Below the pieces are notes generated by a model. The model did not search any database. It saw only the letters and a list, made by a program, of their open reading frames with translations, and was not told the origin of the DNA. 9,148 nt of DNA from Desulfonatronospira sp. (GTDB lineage: Bacteria > Desulfobacterota > Desulfovibrionia > Desulfovibrionales > Desulfonatronovibrionaceae). The stretch is taken from contig PWSL01000403.1 in NCBI GenBank assembly GCA_003563255.1, positions 1-9,148 of the forward strand, given 5' to 3'. The position numbers were made by a program, and so were the translations under genes. Position 1 is the first letter of the stretch. Every line of letters begins with the position of its first letter. Below are positions 1 through 7,656 of the stretch, piece after piece.

Positions 1-8
1 CTGGCTCT

Positions 9-76
9 TCCGGGACCCACTTGTCCCAGAAAATGAGTCGTTTTGATCACAAAATGATGTTCAAGTGGGTCCCGGA
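9..76. repeat. Inverted repeat (15-bp arms) downstream of trpD
   Basis: Positions 9-23 and 62-76 are perfect reverse complements (TCCGGGACCCACTTG and its complement), separated by 38 nt. A smaller palindrome sits in the loop (TTTTG-ATCA-CAAAA, 41-54). It lies past the trpD stop, so inside the trp transcript if trpC follows off-window. There is no U-tract after the stem, so it does not look like an intrinsic terminator. Its left edge, CTGGCTCTTCCGG at 1-13, resembles CTGGCTCTCCCGG at 9090-9102, which suggests a dispersed repeat family or mobile-element ends. The repeat itself is certain; its nature is inferred. Confidence 0.75.
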
Positions 77-95
77 GTGCCTGTCCCCTGCTTTC

Positions 96-1097
96 CTAAA
101 AAGCGCTAAACAGATACAGTTTTTTCAGCCCTCCCCGGACAATGGACCTGGCCTGCTGCATGCAGTCCCGCAGATCCATGACCGGATTGAGCAGATGCAG
201 GCAAAGGCCCAGGTTCAGGGCCACCATGTCCTGCATGGCTGCCGGGCCATGTCCGGACAGGATCTCACGCTGCCTGGTCAGGGCGTTTTGCTTGTCTGCA
301 CAGGCCAGGTCCTCAGGACTGCAGGACTCAAACCCCAGGGGTTCGGGGTCCAGAAGCATTTCCTCCTGCCTGCCGTCCCGGATCATAATCACCTGGTTCA
401 CGCCGCAGGGGGTCAACTCGTCAAACCCCATGGCCCCGTGCACCACTGCCGCGGACTGCACCCCGCTTTCAGCCAGCACCCCGGACATAAGGGGCATAAA
501 GCCGGCGTGAGGCACTCCCAGTATCTGATGCGTCGGTCTGGCAGGATTTAAAAGCGGTCCCATAAGATTGAATACGCTTCTTATGCCCAGTTCCTGGCGC
601 AAAGGGGCGATACTTGCAAAACTTGGATGAAAATGCGGAGCAAACAGGAAGGCAAAACTTCTGGACGCAAGCTCGCCTGCCACCAGGTCCGGGTCGTCCA
701 GTAGCTGCAACCCCAGGGCCTCCACCACGTCAGCGCTGCCGCACGAACTGGATACAGCCCGGTTGCCGTGTTTAACCACCTGGATGCCCTGGTCGGCCAG
801 AAAAAAGGCCACCGCGGTGGAGCAGTTAAAGCTGTTGCGGGAATCCCCCCCTGTACCGCAGGTATCAATGGTCACCCCGGACAGCCCCTGTACCAGCCTG
901 GCCCGCTGCAGGGCCACACTTACTGCAGCGGCCAGTTCCGATGCACTCTCCCCCTTGGTCCGAAGGCCCATGAGCAGTGCCCCGCTCTGAGCCGGGGAAA
1001 TCTCCCCTTCAAAAAGGGCCTGAAAGACATCCCGTCCCTCACTGTACTCCAGGTCCTGCCCGGAGCATATTTTATTGAGTACTTGTTTTATCTGCAT
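96..1097 (-). CDS. trpD: Anthranilate phosphoribosyltransferase TrpD
   Basis: TrpD transfers phosphoribose from PRPP to anthranilate, the second step of the tryptophan branch, in the cytoplasm. The 333-residue protein has the usual family length. Visible motifs are the PRPP-binding GTGGD (81-85), KHGNRAVSSSCGSADV (109-124), RSVFNLMGPLLNP (173-185) and HGAMGFDELTP (220-230). I chose the ATG at 1097 because AGGAGA (1103-1108) lies 5 nt upstream. The longer reading from 1154 adds 19 residues with no family character and runs over a palindrome. It follows trpG by 67 nt and should be cotranscribed with it. The C-terminus is short and ends LYLFSAF. It is a stand-alone TrpD, not fused to TrpG. The family call is very secure. 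Confidence 0.97.
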   Translation of the reverse strand: MQIKQVLNKICSGQDLEYSEGRDVFQALFEGEISPAQSGALLMGLRTKGESASELAAAVSVALQRARLVQGLSGVTIDTCGTGGDSRNSFNCSTAVAFFLADQGIQVVKHGNRAVSSSCGSADVVEALGLQLLDDPDLVAGELASRSFAFLFAPHFHPSFASIAPLRQELGIRSVFNLMGPLLNPARPTHQILGVPHAGFMPLMSGVLAESGVQSAAVVHGAMGFDELTPCGVNQVIMIRDGRQEEMLLDPEPLGFESCSPEDLACADKQNALTRQREILSGHGPAAMQDMVALNLGLCLHLLNPVMDLRDCMQQARSIVRGGLKKLYLFSAF

Positions 1098-1125
1098 GTT
1101 TTTCTCCTTTAACCTTGCAATCTGT

Positions 1126-1138
1126 GGGGACTGTCCCC
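1126..1138. repeat. 13-nt palindrome in the trpG-trpD gap
   Basis: GGGGAC-T-GTCCCC is a perfect 6-bp inverted repeat around a single base, upstream of the trpD ribosome binding site. It could be a small REP-like unit or an mRNA hairpin. No U-tract follows it, so it is not a terminator. Function unknown. Confidence 0.5.
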
Positions 1139-1164
1139 GGGCCGGTTCATGCACCCCTGAATGC

Positions 1165-1734
1165 CTATATCCCGCTCATCTTCAGGAAATTCTCCATGAC
1201 CCTGGGTCCCCAGGGAGTGAGAATGGACTCGGGGTGAAACTGTACCCCCATCCAGGGTCGATCGGTATATTCCAGTCCCATGACCTCGTCGTCCTTGGTC
1301 CTGGCGGTGATGCGAAAGGCATTATCCGAGATCGCCCGCACCAGCAGAGAATGGTAGCGACAGACCTCGAAGGGGTTGGGGATGCCCTCGAAAAGCCCGG
1401 TCTCCCGGTGGTAAACTCTGGAGGTCTTGCCATGCATTATGCGATCCGCCACCTCCACCCTGGCCCCGGCAAAGTGCCCTAAAACCTGGTGTCCCAGGCA
1501 TACACCCAGCACCGGCACCTCCGGGCTCAGGCGCTTTAGAAAGTCCAGGCACAGTCCGGCATTCTCCGGGCGACTGGGTCCCGGGGAAATAATCACTGCC
1601 TGCAGGTTCTGCTCCATGGTACTGAATATCTCTTCCTGGTTGTTTCTAAGCACAACCGGGCCCGCACCCAACTTTTGCAGTACCTGAACCAGGTTGAAAG
1701 TAAAGGAATCAAAGTTGTCTATGAGCAAAATCAT
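1165..1734 (-). CDS. trpG: Anthranilate synthase component II, glutamine amidotransferase TrpG
   Basis: TrpG hydrolyses glutamine and passes ammonia to TrpE for anthranilate formation. The 189-residue protein is a class I glutamine amidotransferase of normal length. It has PGPSRP (51-56), the nucleophile elbow GVCLGHQ with catalytic Cys79, MHGKTS (100-105), and FHPES carrying His167 and Glu169 of the catalytic triad. The ATG at 1734 has GGAGG (1740-1744) 5 nt upstream, lying inside the end of trpE. The start overlaps trpE by 26 nt, which suggests translational coupling and 1:1 synthesis. PabA enzymes are near-identical in fold and some are amphibolic, so a second role in folate synthesis cannot be excluded. 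The position next to trpE and trpD makes TrpG the primary call. Confidence 0.97.
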   Translation of the reverse strand: MILLIDNFDSFTFNLVQVLQKLGAGPVVLRNNQEEIFSTMEQNLQAVIISPGPSRPENAGLCLDFLKRLSPEVPVLGVCLGHQVLGHFAGARVEVADRIMHGKTSRVYHRETGLFEGIPNPFEVCRYHSLLVRAISDNAFRITARTKDDEVMGLEYTDRPWMGVQFHPESILTPWGPRVMENFLKMSGI

Positions 1735-3118
1735 CCGGACCTCCAGTAAAGGTTAGAGCTTTGCGTATGGCCATGGCCTTGTTCTGACACTCTTCCCATT
1801 CTTTTTCCGGCACAGAGTCGAAAACAATCCCGGCCCCTGCCTGCCAGTTTATCTTTCCGTCCCTGATCCAAAGACTCCTGATGGTTATACCCGTATCAAG
1901 GTTCACGCTGTCCTTGTCCAGACCTATCCACCCTATAATGCCGGCATACGGCCCCCTGGGAGCGGGCTCGTGTTCGCCGATAATTTCCATGGCCCGGATC
2001 TTGGGAGCACCGGACACTGTTCCGGCGGGAAAAGAAGCCCGGATGACTTCCAGGGCGTCCAGTCCTTCTTTGAGCCTGGCTGACAGGTAGGAAGTCATAT
2101 GCATGACATGGGAAAATCTCTCCACCCGCATGAACTTGTCCACTTCCACGCTTCCGGCGACAGCCATGCGGCCCAGGTCGTTGCGGCCCAGGTCAACCAG
2201 CATGACGTGCTCGGCCTTCTCCTTTTCATCGGACAAAAGATCCTCGGCCAGACGTTCGTCCTCTTTCTCGCTTTCACCCCGGTGTCTGGTACCGGCAATA
2301 GGCCTCAGCTGCAGTTCATTATTGCCGCATTTGACCATCAGTTCCGGTGAAGAACCCATCAGGGTGATGTCTTCCATATTCAGATAAAAAGTGTAGGGCG
2401 AAGGGTTTATTCGTCTTAAATGCCGGTACACCAGAAACGGATCCCCTCGGAAATCCGCGCTGAACCTGGTGGAAAGTACCACCTGGATGGCTTCGCCCTG
2501 CCTGATCAGCTCCTTGATGTCCCTGACCCTGTCCTGATATTCTTCCTGGGAGGGAGTGGTGCTTACATCCCCCAACCTGAATTCGCTTTTGTTTTTGCAG
2601 GGCTTGGGCCGGGGCAGGGCTGTTTCCTTGTCCAGGCAGATGTAATAGCAGTTATGATGCAGGTGATCGAAAAGAAGTATCCGGGCGGGCAGCACCAGTT
2701 GGGCTTCGGCATCCTCCGGGGGCAGGACTTCCGCCAGCCTGGGCTCCAGAAGTCCTCCCAGGCCGAAGCCCAGGTAACCGTAAACCGCCCTGGTAACCGG
2801 GGGCAAAGCAAAATTGGGATCCGGCAGCACTTGCAGTTCCGCCAGAACAGAGCGTACCCCTTGGATGAAATCCATGCCCTGCATCTCTTTCAACCTCTCC
2901 AGACGCTCATCCAGGATCTTGACCTTGAGCCTGCCCCTGTTGCAGCCAAGCTGCAGCCTGAAATCCCAGGCCAGCAGACTGTACCTCCCCAGACGACCGT
3001 CCACCTCGGAACTCTCCAGTAAAATCCCTTTTTCCTTACCGATAAGGCTCAAGTAAAGGGACACCGGCGTCTGCGTGTCAGCAGGCAGACAGGTGGCCTT
3101 TTGCTGCAGGTTGATCAT
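1709..3118 (-). CDS. trpE: Anthranilate synthase component I TrpE
   Basis: TrpE converts chorismate to anthranilate using ammonia from TrpG and is the committed step to tryptophan. The protein is 469 residues. The N-terminal LLESSEVD (33-40) is the regulatory motif that binds tryptophan in feedback-inhibited TrpE enzymes. The C-terminal chorismate-binding domain shows IAGTRHRG (274-281), HVMLVDLGRND (304-314) and FPAGTVSGAPK (363-373). I chose the ATG at 3118 because AAGGAG (3125-3130) sits 6 nt upstream; in-frame ATGs at 3136 and 3154 lack such a site. The gene follows tyrA by 121 nt, and that gap holds a strong intrinsic terminator, so expression probably depends on controlled readthrough. 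It overlaps trpG by 26 nt. Confidence 0.97.
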   Translation of the reverse strand: MINLQQKATCLPADTQTPVSLYLSLIGKEKGILLESSEVDGRLGRYSLLAWDFRLQLGCNRGRLKVKILDERLERLKEMQGMDFIQGVRSVLAELQVLPDPNFALPPVTRAVYGYLGFGLGGLLEPRLAEVLPPEDAEAQLVLPARILLFDHLHHNCYYICLDKETALPRPKPCKNKSEFRLGDVSTTPSQEEYQDRVRDIKELIRQGEAIQVVLSTRFSADFRGDPFLVYRHLRRINPSPYTFYLNMEDITLMGSSPELMVKCGNNELQLRPIAGTRHRGESEKEDERLAEDLLSDEKEKAEHVMLVDLGRNDLGRMAVAGSVEVDKFMRVERFSHVMHMTSYLSARLKEGLDALEVIRASFPAGTVSGAPKIRAMEIIGEHEPAPRGPYAGIIGWIGLDKDSVNLDTGITIRSLWIRDGKINWQAGAGIVFDSVPEKEWEECQNKAMAIRKALTFTGGPDDFAHRQL

Positions 3119-3167
3119 ATGTTTCTCCTTTTGCATTATAGTATCAGATGTCATTTAACCCTTCTCC

Positions 3168-3213
3168 AAACAAAAAGGCCACGTCCTCCCTGCTGGGAGG
3201 ACGTGGCCTTTTA
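3168..3213 (-). terminator. Intrinsic terminator between tyrA and trpE (probable attenuator)
   Basis: A perfect 14-bp stem, GGCCACGTCCTCCC (3177-3190) with its complement (3195-3208), closes on a 4-nt loop. On the minus strand the stem is followed by UUUUUGUUU (3168-3176), the form of a Rho-independent terminator. Four A:T pairs extend the stem, so a weaker U-run exists on the other strand too. It lies 26 nt after the tyrA stop and about 50 nt before the trpE start codon. It would cut the cluster into an aro/phe/tyr part and a trp part unless it is regulated. Confidence 0.85.
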
Positions 3214-3278
3214 TCATGGAGCAAAATCAAAAAACACGGCTATCCCCCCTGCCTGTCGCTGAAATTGCGCCACCACCA
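3195..3278 (-). promoter_or_regulatory. Candidate Trp attenuator made from the 3' end of tyrA
   Basis: Three adjacent UGG codons of tyrA (3270-3278) come just before a G-rich segment. GGGGGGA (3243-3249) and CGUG (3235-3238) can pair with UCCUCCC and CACG in the 5' arm of the terminator (3195-3205). That gives 11 bp with one G-U pair and a 4-nt bulge. The bulge (UAGC) contains the tyrA stop codon. A ribosome finishing tyrA would cover the antiterminator and let the terminator form. A ribosome stalled on the Trp codons would leave it free and allow transcription into trpE. Codons and pairing are read directly; the regulatory function is inferred. Confidence 0.55.
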
Positions 3279-4016
3279 CAGAGCCTTGTCAGTCAAGAGT
3301 TCGAACTCCCCTGCAGCGCTGAGGTTTAAAAAAGACTTGAAGCGCCGGATCATCTGTCCGGTGTAGGGGTTGTCCTCTGCCAGGGACGAAAACAGCTCCG
3401 AGTCTTCATTGAGCATCTTCCGGGCGGCCCTGGCCCTGCGTCTGAATGATGGAGTGGCGAACTTGTCCAGGTCGATATCCTGGGGCAGACTGGCAAAATA
3501 GGAAATAGTGGTTACAAAATTGAGTCCCTGTATGCAGGACATGGCCTGATCATGCTCCCGGCAGGAACTCATGAAGGTATGCATGCCTCCGCGGGCGAAT
3601 ACATCATGCACCGCCTGCACATGATCTTCCTGGATGTTGTGCCCGGGACACAGTGCCACTTTCAGGTCATCCCTCCCGGAAGGTCTGGGGCCGAAAAGCG
3701 GGTGGGTCCCCATGACCGGTCCCTGATGGTGATGCTGCATCTTGTTCACGGGCAGGGTCTTGACTGAACAGATGTCCGCCAGGATAAGCGAGCCTGAAAA
3801 ATGCGGGCCCATAAGTTCCAGGACCTGGTCCATGCCGGCCACCGGAACCGCCAGCAGAACCATCTGGGCCTTCTGCAGAATGCCGGGGAGTTCATCCCGG
3901 GGAAAGGGCCGGTCCAGGCAGACGACATTCACCCCGCCGCCAGAGAGCCTGTCCTTGATCAGCGTCCCCATCTGACCTCTGGAGCCCACCAGGACCAGCT
4001 CATCTATACTTTGCAT
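3240..4016 (-). CDS. tyrA: Prephenate dehydrogenase TyrA
   Basis: TyrA oxidatively decarboxylates prephenate to 4-hydroxyphenylpyruvate in the tyrosine branch. The 258-residue protein is short for the family, with no chorismate mutase or ACT domain. It has the Rossmann loop GSRGQMG (11-17), an acidic Asp35 at the end of the second strand that favours NAD over NADP, the catalytic GTHPLFGP with His105, and a second conserved His in EHDQ (155). The ATG at 4016 has GGAG (4023-4026) 6 nt upstream; an overlapping ATG at 4020 is in another frame. The C-terminus carries WWW (247-249), twelve codons before the stop coding region ends. Those codons may double as the control codons of a trp attenuator. 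aroA lies 140 nt upstream. Confidence 0.93.
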   Translation of the reverse strand: MQSIDELVLVGSRGQMGTLIKDRLSGGGVNVVCLDRPFPRDELPGILQKAQMVLLAVPVAGMDQVLELMGPHFSGSLILADICSVKTLPVNKMQHHHQGPVMGTHPLFGPRPSGRDDLKVALCPGHNIQEDHVQAVHDVFARGGMHTFMSSCREHDQAMSCIQGLNFVTTISYFASLPQDIDLDKFATPSFRRRARAARKMLNEDSELFSSLAEDNPYTGQMIRRFKSFLNLSAAGEFELLTDKALWWWRNFSDRQGG

Positions 4017-4156
4017 GCATCACTCCAGTAAAGAATCTTTTCAGCGCTATTCTGGAAAGCAGGGTGCAGGCACACCCGGTGGCCTTCTCGCATCTGACCT
4101 CTGTGTCTGTAAATAAGACTTTTTGCAGGTGCATCAAACAACAAGACTTTTCATCC

Positions 4157-5494
4157 TTATTGGCCTGAAATACCGTAAGCCCGGCGTACCTTGTCCCATT
4201 CATCCCAGAATCCGGGAAAGGACTTGTTCACGCAAGCAGGATTGTCCAGAACCGCCCTGACGCCTGCCAGCTCATAAAGGGAAAGGCTCATGGCCATGCG
4301 GTGATCGCCGTAGGTGCAAAAATTCACCCTGTCTCCCCGGGCGAGGTTTGCAGGCTCAATCACCAGACCGTCATCATTGAGCCGACACCTGCACCCGGCC
4401 CGGCTTACTTCCTGCTGCACCCCGGCCAGCCGGTCGCTCTCCTTGATCCTCAAGTGAGCCACGTTGCTGATCCTGGTTGTGCCGGTGGCCATGGACGCAA
4501 CAACAGCCACAGTGGGCACCAGGTCCGGGCAGGTGCCCATATCAAGGTCCACCCCATGCAGATCTGCGGGACTTACCACCACACCCTGATCAGAGCTTTG
4601 CACCTTTGCGCCCATGCTCTTCAGAATCTCCAGGATGCGCCGGTCACCCTGCCTGGAATATATGTCCAGCCCGGTTACCTCCACCGGCCTCTCTCCCACA
4701 GCACCTGCGGCCAAAAGGTATGAAGCATTGCTGAAGTCGCCCTCCACCCTGTATCTGACAGGGGTCAGTACACCCGGATGCACCAGGAAGCGAATCCTGC
4801 CCGGTTCCACCCGTTGTACCCGGTCCGGGTCTGTAATCCTCCATTGACCTTCCTGGAGAGTCTGCAGCTGAGCAGGGTTGCCAAAGCGCTGCATGGCCTG
4901 CAGGGTCAGATGTACATAAGGCCAGGATACCACCTTTTTTCCCCCGATATTTATTACCAGGGAACTACCGGCCATGGTGGCGGCCATAAGCACCCCTGAA
5001 AGGTACTGGCTGCTCTCATCCAGTGCCACGGTCACCACCCCTCCCGGCAGACCAAAACTCTCTATACGCACCGGCGGGCAGCCATCACGACCCAGGTATT
5101 TAAACCGGACCCCCTGCCCCTCCAGGCTATCCCCAAGGCTGCGGATGGGGCGCTCGTGCATGCGGCCGGCCCCGAAAATCTCGAAACAGCCCCGCCCAGC
5201 CGAGACAATAGCCGCAATCAGCCTGCAGGTGGTGCCGGACTCGCCCACATCCAGCTTCACCGGGTCCAGATAAGGGGCTTGGATCCGCCCACCCAGCCCA
5301 TTGACCACAGGGGCCGCATCATCTCCTGAAAATTTCGCCCCAAGGGCGGCCAGACAGTCTCTGGTGCGCAAGATATCATCGCTGATCAGGACATTTTCCA
5401 GGTTTGATGTCCCCCCAGCCAGACCCGCTGCCAATAGCGCCCGATGGGAAACCGACTTGGAGGGCGGTGCATTTAGTATGATTTTATTATGCAT
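4157..5494 (-). CDS. aroA: 3-phosphoshikimate 1-carboxyvinyltransferase (EPSP synthase)
   Basis: AroA joins shikimate 3-phosphate and phosphoenolpyruvate to give EPSP, the penultimate step to chorismate. The 445 residues cover the full two-lobed family. Visible are PSKSVSHRAL (11-20, Lys13), ERPIRSLGDSL (114-124), the catalytic Asp324 in CPDLVP, Glu352 in KESDRL, GDHRMAM (396-402) and NKSFPGFW (423-430, Lys424). The PEP/glyphosate loop reads GESGTTCRL (84-92), where Escherichia coli has GNAGTAMRP; the CRL ending recalls class II enzymes. The start at 5494 has only a weak upstream purine run (GAAGAA). pheA ends 65 nt upstream in an AT-rich gap. The function is secure; glyphosate response cannot be predicted from this alone. 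Confidence 0.96.
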   Translation of the reverse strand: MHNKIILNAPPSKSVSHRALLAAGLAGGTSNLENVLISDDILRTRDCLAALGAKFSGDDAAPVVNGLGGRIQAPYLDPVKLDVGESGTTCRLIAAIVSAGRGCFEIFGAGRMHERPIRSLGDSLEGQGVRFKYLGRDGCPPVRIESFGLPGGVVTVALDESSQYLSGVLMAATMAGSSLVINIGGKKVVSWPYVHLTLQAMQRFGNPAQLQTLQEGQWRITDPDRVQRVEPGRIRFLVHPGVLTPVRYRVEGDFSNASYLLAAGAVGERPVEVTGLDIYSRQGDRRILEILKSMGAKVQSSDQGVVVSPADLHGVDLDMGTCPDLVPTVAVVASMATGTTRISNVAHLRIKESDRLAGVQQEVSRAGCRCRLNDDGLVIEPANLARGDRVNFCTYGDHRMAMSLSLYELAGVRAVLDNPACVNKSFPGFWDEWDKVRRAYGISGQ

Positions 5495-5559
5495 GGATTA
5501 TTTCTTCAGCTTAACATTACAGCGAAACTTCTAAAATTAGATAATCTGTCTCAATCCCA

Positions 5560-6648
5560 TCATGCCAGAATCTGTGGACCATGCGGATAGCTGCCCAGCA
5601 CCCGCATATAGTAGCAGTTGTCCTCCAGGTCCTTGAGCACGCTGGCATAATCCTGGGCCGTGAGGTCGCACTCCACATCAGCGAAAAACACATATCTCCA
5701 CTTCTCAGCCCGCAGGGGTCTGGATTCCAGCTTGCGCATGTTAATGCCCTTGACGGACAGGACCTGCAGGGCGGTCACCAGGGAACCCGGTCGGTCCAGT
5801 ACGGAAAACAAAAGGGACGTTTTCTCGCGGTTGCCTGCTTCCGGGGGATGAGCGCTGATGATTAAAAACCTGGTCCAGTTGTCCGGCAGATCCTCGATGG
5901 AATTACCCAGGACATTAAGCTCGTAAAACTTGGTCAGCTTCTGGTGACCCACTGCAGCAGCACCGGGTTCCGATGCCGCCCTGGAAGCGGCCCGGGCCGT
6001 ACTCTCGTCCGGGATCACTTCCACCCCGGGCAGATTGGCCCGAAGCCAGTTGGAACACTGCTGCAGGGCCAGGGGATGAGAATAAATCTTTTTGATGGCC
6101 TCCAGGTCGGTCTCCAGGCTGAGCAGAAAATGGCTGATGCGGAAAAACACTTCGGCATGGATAAAGATCTCGAACTTTAAAAACATGTCCAGGCTCTGGC
6201 CTACGCTGCCCTGCATGGAGTTTTCCAGGGGGATTATTCCCAGTTCGGCCTCTCTGGTGTCCACCGCCCGGAACACATCCTCCAGGCTGTTTTTCGGGGT
6301 GAACCTGGCACTGTGTCCCAGATATTCAACACCTGCAAAGTAGGAAAAGGTCCCTTCCGGCCCCAGGTAGACCACCTTCTGGGGTTGCTGCAGGCTGCGG
6401 GATGAAGAAAGAATCTCCCGGTAGATGCTTCTCAGGTGCTCTTCCGGCAATGGACCGGGATTTTTCTGCGCCAGACCGTTTAAGACTTCTTTTTCCCGAA
6501 ATGGTTTGAACACGTTGTCCCTGGACCTGGACTTGATGTTTCCCACCTCCAGACTCAGCCCTGCCCGGCGGTTGAGAAGTTCCAGGATCTCCTGGTCCAG
6601 CCGGCTTATTTCGCTTCTTATTCTTTTGAGATTTGTGTCCTGGTCCAT
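5560..6648 (-). CDS. pheA: Bifunctional chorismate mutase / prephenate dehydratase PheA
   Basis: PheA makes prephenate from chorismate and then phenylpyruvate, the phenylalanine branch; the mutase also supplies TyrA. Of 362 residues, about 1-85 form an AroQ-type helical chorismate mutase (Lys39 in the active-site region). Residues 93-265 are the dehydratase, with GPEGTFS (96-102), LENSMQGSVG (141-150) and NWTRF (257-261, essential Thr259). Residues 277-355 are an ACT domain with DRPGSL (285-290) and LESRP (307-311), the usual phenylalanine feedback site. The start at 6648 is set by homology: the protein begins MDQDTNLKRIRSEI, typical of AroQ domains. The frame stays open to 7326, but that part lies inside the upstream gene. 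The start is 2 nt after the aroB' stop, with a weak GGGA site, so coupling is likely. Confidence 0.96.
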   Translation of the reverse strand: MDQDTNLKRIRSEISRLDQEILELLNRRAGLSLEVGNIKSRSRDNVFKPFREKEVLNGLAQKNPGPLPEEHLRSIYREILSSSRSLQQPQKVVYLGPEGTFSYFAGVEYLGHSARFTPKNSLEDVFRAVDTREAELGIIPLENSMQGSVGQSLDMFLKFEIFIHAEVFFRISHFLLSLETDLEAIKKIYSHPLALQQCSNWLRANLPGVEVIPDESTARAASRAASEPGAAAVGHQKLTKFYELNVLGNSIEDLPDNWTRFLIISAHPPEAGNREKTSLLFSVLDRPGSLVTALQVLSVKGINMRKLESRPLRAEKWRYVFFADVECDLTAQDYASVLKDLEDNCYYMRVLGSYPHGPQILA

Positions 6649-6650
6649 GG

Positions 6651-7625
6651 CTATTTTTCCCTGATATCTTCCTGGATTCGCATTCCAAAATGCCGCCCGG
6701 CCTCGTCGACCCGGCACATGACCTGGTCCTCCACCTTGAGCTTGACCACGCTCACCGGCTTGTTGTCCGCGCCCACCAGGCGGATGGTCTCGGCATTCTG
6801 CAGGATCACAGTGCCCTGGTTCCCCTCGAACTCGGCACTGATGAGCAGCATGGGCCGGACCTCGGTCTTGATGCGCCCTACCACTGCTGATTTGGCATCG
6901 CCCTGCCCGGAAACTATCAGTACCCGGCTGCCCGGAGAAAGCTCTTCCAGGTAGGTGGTCCTGTCTCCAGGAAGGCAGGTGTAGGAATGCACTGCCCCGG
7001 CATTTATCCTGAAGGGTCTGGGGGCCACATATGGATTGGACTCGGTTTCGGCGTTCACCAGGAAAGTAAATGCGCTGGAGTTGCCCACCAGCATGCCCTC
7101 CGATGTATTTAACAGGGAAATAGTGTCCACACACACCCGGTGCCCCAGACCCACCGGGGATATTTGGGTGATCCGGCCGGGTATGAGCTCCAGCCTGCCC
7201 TGGTCCTGCTTGACCCTGGCGGCTATTTTTTTGAGCTCTCCGGCGGATTCTGCATCCACCACCACGTAGTCCACGCCTTTTTCCAGGATGCCCAGGGCGG
7301 TATCCACCTCCTGAAGAGTGGCGCACTCCATGCCCACCTGGGGGGTCTGGGCCACGATGTTCTCCACGGGAATGATCTCCACTCCCCGGGCCAGGACCAC
7401 GTTCTCCCCCGCCTTCAGGGATTGAACCGCCTTTTCCTCGTCTTCCTTTTTTTCTATGCTTAAGAAATTGAAGTCCTGCACATCCAGGGCCTGGGTCCTG
7501 CCCAGGGCCTGAATCTTTTCCAGATCGCTATTGTGAGCCAGGATGCCGTCCACCCCGGATTCCAGGGCCAGGGTGACCAGCTTTTTATCGAAAGGAATTG
7601 CCTTGAAGTATAATTTTTTGGTCAT
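6651..7625 (-). CDS. aroB': 3-dehydroquinate synthase II (archaeal type)
   Basis: This enzyme oxidatively deaminates and cyclises 2-amino-3,7-dideoxy-D-threo-hept-6-ulosonate to 3-dehydroquinate, using NAD. It replaces the DAHP-dependent AroB and is unrelated to it. The 324-residue protein carries the family block GHRVCVDTISLL (161-172), GMLVGNSSAFTFLVNAETES (177-196), and NPYVAPRPFRINAGAVHSY (197-215). Length and motifs match the MJ1249 family found in archaea and some sulfate reducers. It sits 31 nt after the ADH synthase gene, its pathway partner. The start at 7625 has no good Shine-Dalgarno sequence. The gap contains a short direct repeat of TAACCGA, whose role is unclear. Confidence 0.95.
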   Translation of the reverse strand: MTKKLYFKAIPFDKKLVTLALESGVDGILAHNSDLEKIQALGRTQALDVQDFNFLSIEKKEDEEKAVQSLKAGENVVLARGVEIIPVENIVAQTPQVGMECATLQEVDTALGILEKGVDYVVVDAESAGELKKIAARVKQDQGRLELIPGRITQISPVGLGHRVCVDTISLLNTSEGMLVGNSSAFTFLVNAETESNPYVAPRPFRINAGAVHSYTCLPGDRTTYLEELSPGSRVLIVSGQGDAKSAVVGRIKTEVRPMLLISAEFEGNQGTVILQNAETIRLVGADNKPVSVVKLKVEDQVMCRVDEAGRHFGMRIQEDIREK

Positions 7626-7656
7626 GGTGTTTCTGCTGTCGGTTATCGGTTATTTA

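Noticed and set aside
3135..3140. Perfect TATAAT box just upstream of trpE
   Set aside because: No acceptable -35 at 16-18 nt (the nearest, ATGACA, is only 8 nt away), and the predicted start would fall inside the trpE ribosome binding site.
3155..3217. 20-codon ORF across the tyrA-trpE terminator with one Trp codon
   Set aside because: No ribosome binding site, a single Trp codon located in the terminator's 3' arm, so it cannot act as control codons. The WWW at the tyrA end fits far better.
4000..4203. Minus-strand ORF bridging the aroA-tyrA gap
   Set aside because: It starts inside aroA, ends inside tyrA, shows no family features and lacks a ribosome binding site.
6649..7326. 226-codon open extension upstream of pheA in the same frame
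   Set aside because: It lies wholly inside aroB' on the same strand, has low-complexity Gly/Arg/Gln-rich composition, and the recognised PheA N-terminus begins at 6648.
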